Source: Eutreptiella sp. 'Long Island Sound 2002' (Eukaryota; Euglenozoa; Euglenophyceae; Eutreptiales; Eutreptiaceae). From it: a stretch of DNA of 64,000 bases. The DNA lies in assembly GCA_964036045.1 (NCBI GenBank), contig CAXIWF010000070.1, positions 1 to 64,000 on the forward strand, written 5' to 3'. A program made the position numbers and the translations under genes. This document shows, piece by piece, positions 52,901 through 62,195 of the stretch (positions within the stretch are counted from its first letter, which is position 1; each line of letters starts with the position of its first letter). The notes under the pieces were generated by a model. The model was not told the origin of the DNA. It made no database searches and saw nothing but the letters and a program-made list of their open reading frames with translations.

Positions 52901-53965
52901 TTTCCAAGGATTTTCCGAGAATTTTCCGAGGACTTTCAGAGATTTTTCCGAGAATTTTCCGAGAATTTTCCGAGAATTTTCCGAGAATTTTCCGAGAATT
53001 TTCCGAGAATTTTCTGAGAATTTTCCGAGAATTTTCCGAGAATTTTCCGAGAATTTTCCGAGAATTTTCCGAGAATTTTCCGAGAATTTTCTGAGAATTT
53101 TCCGAGAATTTTCCGAGAATTTTCCGAGAATTTTCCGGGAATTTTCCGAGAATTTTCCGAGAATTTTCCGAGAATTTTCCGAGAATTTTCCGGGAATTTT
53201 CCGAGAATTTTCCGAGAATTTTCTGCGAATTTTCCGAGAATTTTCCGAGAATTTTCCGAGAATTTTCCGAGAATTTTCCGAGAATTTTCCGAGAATTTTC
53301 TGCGAATTTTCCGAGAATTTTCCGAGAATTTTCCGAGAATTTCCCGAGAATTTTCTGGGAATTTTCCGAGAATTTTCCGAGAATTTTCCGAGAATTTTCC
53401 GAGAATTTTCCGAGAATTTTCCGAGAATTTTCTGCGAATTTTCCGAGAATTTTCCGAGAATTTTCCGAGAATTTCCGGAGAATTTTCCGAGAATTTTCCG
53501 AGAATTTTCCGAGAATTTTCCAAGGATTTTCCGAGAATTTTCCGAGGACTTTCAGAGATTTTTCCGAGAATTTTCCGAGAATTTTCCGAGAATTTTCCGA
53601 GAATTTTCCGAGAATTTTCCGAGAATTTTCTGAGAATTTTCCGAGAATTTTCCGAGAATTTTCCGAGAATTTTCCGAGAATTTTCCGAGAATTTTCCGAG
53701 AATTTTCCGAGAATTTTCCGAGAATTTCCCGAGAATTTTCCGAGAATTTTCCGAGAATTTTCTGAGAATTTTCCGAGAATTTTCCGAGAATTTTCCGAGA
53801 ATTTTCTGAGAATTTTCCGAAAATTTTGCGAGAATTTTCAGAGAATTTTCCGAGAATTTTCCGAGAATTTTCTGAGAATTTTCCGAGAATTTTCCGAGAA
53901 TTTTCCAGGAATTTTCCGAGAATTTTCCGAGAATTTTCCAAGAATTTTCCGAGAATTTCCCGAGA
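47000..53965. repeat. Second large segment, right copy (R2)
   Basis: This is the right copy of the segment that begins near 39.5 kb. The pairing offset grows in whole-monomer steps: 11, 22 and 99 bp, then 616 bp. One-base steps come from 12-mers near 39641 and 42751 in R1 and near 50665 in R2. The 616-bp step is one extra higher-order unit in R2. The internal 814-bp repeat seen in R1 is kept here (CAGTG at 47326 and 48140). The single-base deletion at 45563 in R1 is absent at the paired place. It contains no gene. Confidence 0.85.
51190..53543. repeat. 616-bp higher-order repeat run in R2 (616-616-506-616)
   Basis: Marker monomers start at 51190, 51806, 52422, 52928 and 53544, giving units of 616, 616, 506 and 616 bp. 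The paired run in R1 is 616-506-616, so R2 holds one additional 56-monomer unit and the segment offset rises by exactly 616 bp (7,589 to 8,205). CTGGG monomers (51001, 51617, 52233, 52739, 53355) show the same spacing independently. A CCGGAAATTTTCC monomer near 52079 is private to one unit. Confidence 0.9.
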
Positions 53966-56299
53966 ATTTTCCGAGAATTTTCCGAGAATTTTCTGAGAAT
54001 TTTCCGAAAATTTTCCGAGAATTTTCAGAGAATTTTCCGAGAATTTTCCGAGAATTTTCTGAGAATTTTCTGAGAATTTTCCGAGAATTTTCCGAGAATT
54101 TTCCGAGAATTTTCCGAGAATTTTCCGAGAATTTTCCGAGAATTTTCCGAGAATTTTCCGAGAATTTTCCGAGAATTTTCAGAGAATTTTCTGAGAATTT
54201 TCCGAGAATTTTCCGAGAATTTTCCGAGAATTTTCCGAGAATTTTCCGAGAATTTCCCGAGAATTTTCCGAGAATTTTCGGAGAATTTTCCGAGAATTTT
54301 CCGAGAATTTTCCGAGAATTTTCCGAGAATTTTCCGAGAATTTTCCGAGAATTTTCCGAGAATTTTCAGAGAATTTTCTGAGAATTTTCCGAGAATTTTC
54401 TGAGAATTTTCCGAGAATTTTCCGAGAATTTTCCGAGAATTTTCCGAGAATTTTCCGAGAATTTTCTGAGAATTTTCTGAGAATTTTCCGAGAATTTTCC
54501 GAGAATTTTCCGTCAATTTTCCGAGAATTTTCCGAGAATTTTCCCAGAATTTTCCCAGAATTTTCCGAGAATTTTCCGAGAATTTTCCGAGAATTTTCCG
54601 GGAATTTTCCGAGAAGTTTCCGAGAATTTTCCGAGAATTTTCCGAGAATTTTCCGAGAATTTCCCGAGAATTTTCTGGGAATTTTCCGAGAATTTTCCGA
54701 GAATTTTCCGAGAATTTTCCAAGAATTTTCCGAGAATTTTCCGAGAATTTTCTGCGAATTTTCCGAGAATTTTCCGAGAATTTTCCGAGAATTTCCGGAG
54801 AATTTTCCGAGAATTTTCCGAGAATTTTCCGAGAATTTTCCAAGGATTTTCCGAGAATTTTCCGAGGACTTTCAGAGATTTTTCCGAGAATTTTCCGAGA
54901 ATTTTCCGAGAATTTTCCGAGAATTTTCCGAGAATTTTCCGAGAATTTTCTGAGAATTTTCCGAGAATTTTCCGAGAATTTTCCGAGAATTTTCCGAGAA
55001 TTTTCCGAGAATTTTCCGAGAATTTTCCGAGAATTTTCCGAGAATTTCCCGAGAATTTTCCGAGAATTTTCCGAGAATTTTCTGAGAATTTTCCGAGAAT
55101 TTTCCGAGAATTTTCCGAGAATTTTCTGAGAATTTTCCGAAAATTTTCCGAGAATTTTCAGAGAATTTTCCGAGAATTTTCCGAGAATTTTCTGAGAATT
55201 TTCCGAGAATTTTCCGAGAATTTTCCGAGAATTTTCCGAGAATTTTCCGAGAATTTTCCAAGAATTTTCCGAGAATTTCCCGAGAATTTTCCGAGAATTT
55301 TCCGAGAATTTTCTGAGAATTTTCCGAAAATTTTCCGAGAATTTTCAGAGAATTTTCCGAGAATTTTCCGAGAATTTTCTGAGAATTTTCTGAGAATTTT
55401 CCGAGAATTTTCCGAGAATTTTCCGAGAATTTTCCGAGAATTTTCCGAGAATTTTCCGAGAATTTTCCGAGAATTTTCCGAGAATTTTCCGAGAATTTCC
55501 AGAGAATTTTCTGAGAATTTTCCGAGAATTTTCTGAGAATTTTCCGAGAATTTTCCGAGAATTTTCCGAGAATTTTCCGAGAATTTTCCGAGAATTTTCT
55601 GAGAATTTTCTGAGAATTTTCCGAGAATTTTCCGAGAATTTTCCGTCAATTTTCCGAGAATTTTCCGAGAATTTTCCGAGAATTTTCCGAGAATTTTCCG
55701 AGAATTTTCCGAGAATTTTCTGGGAATTTTCCGAGAATTTTCCGAGAAGTTTCCGAGATTTTCCCGAGAATTTTCCGAGAATTTTCCGAGAATTTTCCGA
55801 GAATTTTCCGAGAATTTTCCGAGAATTTTCCGAGAATTTTCCGAGAATTTTCCGAGAATTTTCCGAGAATTTTCCGAGAATTTTCCGAGAATTTTCCGAG
55901 AATTTTCCGAGAATTTCCCGAGAATTTTCTGGGAATTTTCCGAGAATTTTCCGAGAATTTTCCGAGAATTTTCCGAGAATTTTCCGAGAATTCTCCGAGA
56001 ATTTTCTCAGAATTTTCTGAGAATTTTCCGAGAATTTTCCGAGAATTTTCCGAGAATTTTCCGAGAATTTTCCGAGAATTTTCAGAGAATTTTCCGAGAA
56101 TTTTCCGAGAATTTTCTGAGAATTTTCCGAGAATTTTCCGAGAATTTTCCGAGAATTTTCCGAGAATTTTCCGAGAATTTTCCGAGAATTTTCCGAGAAT
56201 TTTCCAAGAATTTTCCGAGAATTTTCCGAGAATTTTCCGAGAATTTTCCGAGAATTTTCCGAGAATTTTCCGAGAATTTTCCGAGAATTTTCCGAGAAT

Positions 56300-58104
56300 T
56301 TTCAGAGAATTTTCCGAGAATTTTCTGAGAATTTTCTGAGAATTTTCCGAGAATTTTCCGAGAATTTTCCGAGAATTTTCCGAGAATCTTCCGAGAATTT
56401 TCAGAGAATTTTCTGAGAATTTTCCGAGAATTTTCTGAGAATTTTCCGAGAATTTTCCGAGAATTTTCCGAGAATTTTCCGAGAATTTTCCGAGAATTTT
56501 CTGAGAATTTTCCGAGAGTTTTCCGAGAATTTTCCGAGAATTTTCCGAGAATTTTCCGAGAATTTTCCGAGAATTTTCCGAGAATTTTCCGAGAATTTTC
56601 AGAGAATTTTCTGAGAATTTTCCGAGAATTTTCTGAGAATTTTCCGAGAATTTTCCGAGAATTTTCCGAGAATTTTCCGAGAATTTTCCGAGAATTTTCT
56701 GAGAATTTTCTGAGAATTTTCCGAGAATTTTCCGAGAATTTTCCGTCAATTTTCCGAGAATTTTCCGAGAATTTTCCGAGAATTTTCCCAGAATTTTCCG
56801 AGAATTTTCCGAGAATTTTCCGAGAATTTTCCGAGAATTTTCCGAGAATTTTCCGAGAATTTTCCGAGAATTTTCCGAGAATTTTCCGAGAATTTCCCGA
56901 GAATTTTCCGAGAATTTTCGGAGAATTTTCCGAGAATTTTCCGAGAATTTTCCGAGAATTTTCCGAGAATTTTCCGAGAATTTTCCGAGAATTTTCCGAG
57001 AATTTTCCGAGAATTTTCTGAGAATTTTCCGAGAATTTTCCGAGAATTTTCCGAGAATTTTCCGAGAATTTTCCGAGAATTTTCTGAGAATTTTCTGAGA
57101 ATTTTCTGAGAATTTTCCGAGAATTTTCCGTCAATTTTCCGAGAATTTTCCGAGAATTTTCCGAGAATTTTCCCAGAATTTTCCGAGAATTTTCCGAGAA
57201 TTTTCCGAGAATTTTCCGAGAATTTTCCGAGAATTTTCCGAGAATTTTCCGAGAATTTTCCGAGAATTTTCCGAGAATTTTCCGAGAATTTTCTGCGAAT
57301 TTTCCGAGAATTTTCCGAGAATTTTCCGAGAATTTTCCGAGAATTTTCCGAGAATTTTCCGAGAATTTTCCGAGAATTTCCGGAGAATTTTCCGAGAATT
57401 TTGCGAGAATTTTCCGAGAATTTTCCAAGGATTTTCCGAGAATTTTCCGAGGACTTTCAGAGATTTTTCCGAGAATTTTCCGAGAATTTTCCGAGAATTT
57501 TCCGAGAATTTTCCGAGAATTTTCCGAGAATTTTCTGAGAATTTTCCGAGAATGTTCCGAGAATTTTCCGAGAATTTTCCGAGAATTTTCCGAGAATTTT
57601 CCGAGAATTTTCCGAGAATTTTCCGAGAATTTCCCGAGAATTTTCCGAGAATTTTCCGAGAATTTTCTGAGAATTTTCCGAGAATTTTCCGAGAATTTTC
57701 AGAGAATTTTCCGAGAATTTTCCGAGAATTTTCTGAGAATTTTCTGAGAATTTTCCGAGAATTTTCCGAGAATTTTCCGTCAATTTTCCGAGAATTTTCC
57801 GAGAATTTTCCGAGAATTTTCCGAGAATTTTCTGGGAATTTTCCGAGAATTTTCCGAGAATTTTCCGAGAATTTTCCGAGAATTTTCCGAGAATTTTCCG
57901 AGAATTTTCTGAGAATTTTCCGAGAATTTTCCGAGAATTTTCCGAGAATTTTCCGAGAATTTTCCGAGAATTTTCCGAGAATTTTCCGAGAATTTTCCGA
58001 GAATTTCCCGAGAATTTTCCGAGAATTTTCCGAGAATTTTCTGAGAATTTTCCGAGAATTTTCCGAGAATTTTCAGAGAATTTTCCGAGAATTTTCCGAG
58101 AATT
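56300..58104. repeat. Third large repeat, left copy (R3a)
   Basis: This stretch is repeated 5,896 bp (536 monomers) to the right without any offset change. Paired markers: CAGAG 56304/62200, GAGAATC 56382/62278, GAGAGT 56514/62410, the GAGGACTTTCA marker 57449/63345, GAATG 57548/63444, CTGGG 57832/63728 and CAGAG 58074/63970. The left limit lies between 56206 (an AAGAA monomer without a partner) and 56304. Confidence 0.85.
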
Positions 58105-61100
58105 TTCCGAGAATTTTCCGAGAATTTTCCGAGAATTTTCCGAGAATTTTCCGTCAATTTTCCGAGAATTTTCCGAGAATTTTCCGAGAATTTTCCGAGA
58201 ATTTTCCGAGAATTTTCCGAGAATTTTCCGAGAATTTCCCGAGAATTTTCCGAGAATTTTCCGAGAATTTTCTGAGAATTTTCCGAGAATTTTCCGAGAA
58301 TTTTCAGAGAATTTTCCGAGAATTTTCCGAGAATTTTCTGAGAATTTTCTGAGAATTTTCCGAGAATTTTCCGAGAATTTTCCGTCAATTTTCCGAGAAT
58401 TTTCCGAGAATTTTCCGAGAATTTTCCGAGAATTTTCTGGGAATTTTCCGACAATTTTCCGAGAATTTTCCGAGAATTTTCCGAGAATTTTCCGAGAATT
58501 TTCCGAGAATTTTCTGAGAATTTTCCGAGAATTTTCCGAGAATTTTCCGAGAATTTTCCGAGAATTTTCCGAGAATTTTCCGAGAATTTTCCGAGAATTT
58601 TCCGAGAATTTCCCGAGAATTTTCCGAGAATTTTCCGAGAATTTTCTGAGAATTTTCCGAGAATTTTCCGAGAATTTTCAGAGAATTTTCCGAGAATTTT
58701 CCGAGAATTTTCCGAGAATTTTCCGAGAATTTTCCGAGAATTTTCTGAGAATTTTCTGAGAATTTTCCGAGAATTTTCCGAGAATTTTCCGTCAATTTTC
58801 CGAGAATTTTCCGAGAATTTTCCGAGAATTTTCCGAGAATTTCCCGAGAATTTTCCGAGAATTTTCCGAGAATTTTCTGAGAATTTTCCGAGAATTTTCC
58901 GAGAATTTTCTGAGAATTTTCCGAGAATTTTCCGAGAATTTTCCGTCAATTTTCCGAGAATTTTCCGAGAATTTTCCGAGAATTTTCCGAGAATTTTCTG
59001 GGAATTTTCCGAGAATTTTCCGAGAATTTTCCGAGAATTTTCCGAGAATTTTCCGAGAATTTTCCGAGAATTTTCTGAGAATTTTCCGAGAATTTTCCGA
59101 GAATTTTCCGAGAATTTTCCGAGAATTTTCCGAGAATTTTCCGAGAATTTTCCGAGAATTTTCCGAGAATTTCCCGAGAATTTTCCGAGAATTTTCCGAG
59201 AATTTTCTGAGAATTTTCCGGGAATTTTCCGAGAATTTTCAGAGAATTTTCCGAGAATTTTCCGAGAATTTTCTGAGAATTTTCTGAGAATTTTCCGAGA
59301 ATTTTCCGAGAATTTTCCGAGAATTTTCCGAGAATTTTCCGAGAATTTTCCGAGAATTTTCCGAGAATTTTCCGAGAATTTCCCGAGAATTTTCCGAGAA
59401 TTTTCCGAGAATTTTCTGAGAATTTTCCGAGAATTTTCCGAGAATTTTCTGAGAATTTTCCGAGAATTTTCCGAGAATTTTCCGAGAATTTTCTGGGAAT
59501 TTTCCGAGAATTTTCCGAGAATTTTCCGAGAATTTTCCGAGAATTTTCCGAGAATTTTCCGAGAATTTTCTGAGAATTTTCCGAGAATTTTCCGAGAATT
59601 TTCCGAGAATTTTCCGAGAATTTTCCGAGAATTTTCCGAGAATTTTCCGAGAATTTTCCGAGAATTTCCCGAGAATTTTCCGAGAATTTTCCGAGAATTT
59701 TCTGAGAATTTTCCGAGAATTTTCCGAGAATTTTCAGAGAATTTTCCGAGAATTTTCCGAGAATTTTCCGAGAATTTTCTGAGAATTTTCCGAGAATTTT
59801 CCGAGAATTTTCCGAGAATTTTCCGAGAATTTTCCGAGAATTTTCCGAGAATTTTCCGAGAATTTTCCGAGAATTTTCCGAGAATTTTCAGAGAATTTTC
59901 TGAGAATTTTCCGAGAATTTTCTGAGAATTTTCCGAGAATTTTCCGAGAATTTTCCGAGAATTTTCCGAGAATTTTCCGAGAATTTTCTGAGAATTTTCT
60001 GAGAATTTTCCGAGAATTTTCCGAGAATTTTCCGTCAATTTTCCGAGAATTTTCCGAGAATTTTCCGAGAATTTTCCGAGAATTTTCCGAGAATTTTCCG
60101 AGAATTTTCTGGGAATTTTCCGAGAATTTTCCGAGAAGTTTCCGAGATTTTCCCGAGAATTTTCCGAGAATTTTCCGAGAATTTTCCGAGAATTTTCCGA
60201 GAATTTTCCGAGAATTTTCCGAGAATTTTCCGAGAATTTTCCGAGAATTTTCCGAGAATTTTCCGTCAATTTTCCGAGAATTTTCCGAGAATTTTCCGAG
60301 AATTTTCCGTCAATTTTCCGAGAATTTTCCGAGAATTTTCTGAGAATTTTCCGAGAATTTTCCAAGAATTTTCCGAGAATTTTCCGAGAATTTTCCGAGA
60401 ATGTTCCGAGAATTTTCCGAGAATTTTCCGAGAATTTTCCGAGAATTTTCCGAGAATTTTCCGAGAATTTTCTGAGAATTTTCTGAGAATTTTCCGAGAA
60501 TTTTCCGAGAATTTTCCGAGAATTTTCCGAGAATTTTCCGAGAATTTTCCGAGAATTTTCCGAGAATTTTCCGTCAATTTTCCGAGAATTTTCCGAGAAT
60601 TTTCCGAGAATTTTCCGTCAATTTTCCGAGAATTTTCCGAGAATTTTCTGAGAATTTTCCCAGAATTTTCCAAGAATTTTCCGAGAATTTTCCGAGAATT
60701 TTCCGAGAATGTTCCGAGAATTTTCCGAGAATTTTCCGAGAATTTTCCGAGAATTTTCCGAGAATTTTCCGAGAATTTTCCGAGAATTTTCCGAGAATTT
60801 TCCGAGAATTTTCCGAGAATTTTCCGAGAATTTTCTGAGAATTTTCCGAGAATTTTCCGAGAATTTTCCGAGAATTTTCCGAGAATTTTCCGAGAATTTT
60901 CTGAGAATTTTCTGAGAATTTTCCGAGAATTTTCCGAGAATTTTCCGAGAATTTTCCGTCAATTTTCCGAGAATTTTCCGAGAATTTTCCGAGAATTTTC
61001 CCAGAATTTTCCGAGAATTTTCCGAGAATTTTCCGAGAATTTTCCGAGAATTTTCCGAGAATTTTCCGAGAATTTTCCGAGAATTTTCCGAGAATTTTCT

Positions 61101-62195
61101 GCGAATTTTCCGATAATTTTCCGAGAATTTTCCGAGAATTTTCCGAGAATTTTCCGAGAATTTTCCGAGAATTTTCCGAGAATTTTCCGAGAATTTCCGG
61201 AGAATTTTCCGAGAATTTTCCGAGAATTTTCCGAGAATTTTCCAAGGATTTTCCGAGAATTTTCCGAGGACTTTCAGAGATTTTTCCGAGAATTTTCCGA
61301 GAATTTTCCGAGAATTTTCCGAGAATTTTCCGAGAATTTTCCGAGAATTTTCTGAGAATTTTCCGAGAATTTTCCGAGAATTTTCCGAGAATTTTCCGAG
61401 AATTTTCCGAGAATTTTCCGAGAATTTTCCGAGAATTTTCCGAGAATTTCCCGAGAATTTTCCGAGAATTTTCCGAGAATTTTCTGAGAATTTTCCGAGA
61501 ATTTTCCGAGAATTTTCAGAGAATTTTCCGAGAATTTTCCGAGAATTTTCTGAGAATTTTCTGAGAATTTTCCGAGAATTTTCCGAGAATTTTCCGTCAA
61601 TTTTCCGAGAATTTTCCGAGAATTTTCCGAGAATTTTCCGAGAATTTTCTGGGAATTTTCCGAGAATTTTCCGAGAATTTTCCGAGAATTTTCCGAGAAT
61701 TTTCCGAGAATTTTCCGAGAATTTTCTGCGAATTTTCCGAGAATTTTCCGAGAATTTTCCGAGAATTTTCCGAGAATTTTCCGAGAATTTTCCGAGAATT
61801 TTCCGAGAATTTTCCGAGAATCTCCCGAGAATTTTCCGAGAATTTTCCGAGAATTTTCTGAGAATTTTCCGAGAATTTTCCGAGAATTTTCAGAGAATTT
61901 TCCGAGAATTTTCCGAGAATTTTCCGAGAATTTTCCGAGAATTTTCCGAGAATTTTCCGAGAATTTTCCGAGAATTTTCCGAGAATTTTCCGAGAATTTT
62001 CCGAGAATTTTCTGAGAATTTTCCGAGAATTTTCCGAGAATTTTCCGAGAATTTTCCGAGAATTTTCCGAGAATTTTCGGAGAATTTTCCGAGAATTTTC
62101 CGAGAATTTTCCGAGAATTTTCCGAGAATTTTCTGAGAATTTTCCGAGAATTTTCCGAGAATTTTCCGAGAATTTTCCGAGAATTTTCCGAGAAT

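Noticed and set aside
55988-55993. Fifteenth EcoRI-GTC cassette
   Set aside because: GAATTC is present but the next monomer is GAGAATTTTCT rather than GTCAATTTTCC, so it is probably an independent substitution.
57552-58352. Plus-strand open frame of 266 codons (ENFPRIFREFS repeat) as a gene
   Set aside because: Same artefact on the other strand. Its ATG is the GAGAATGTTCC variant monomer and its end is a CTGAG monomer that places TGA in frame.
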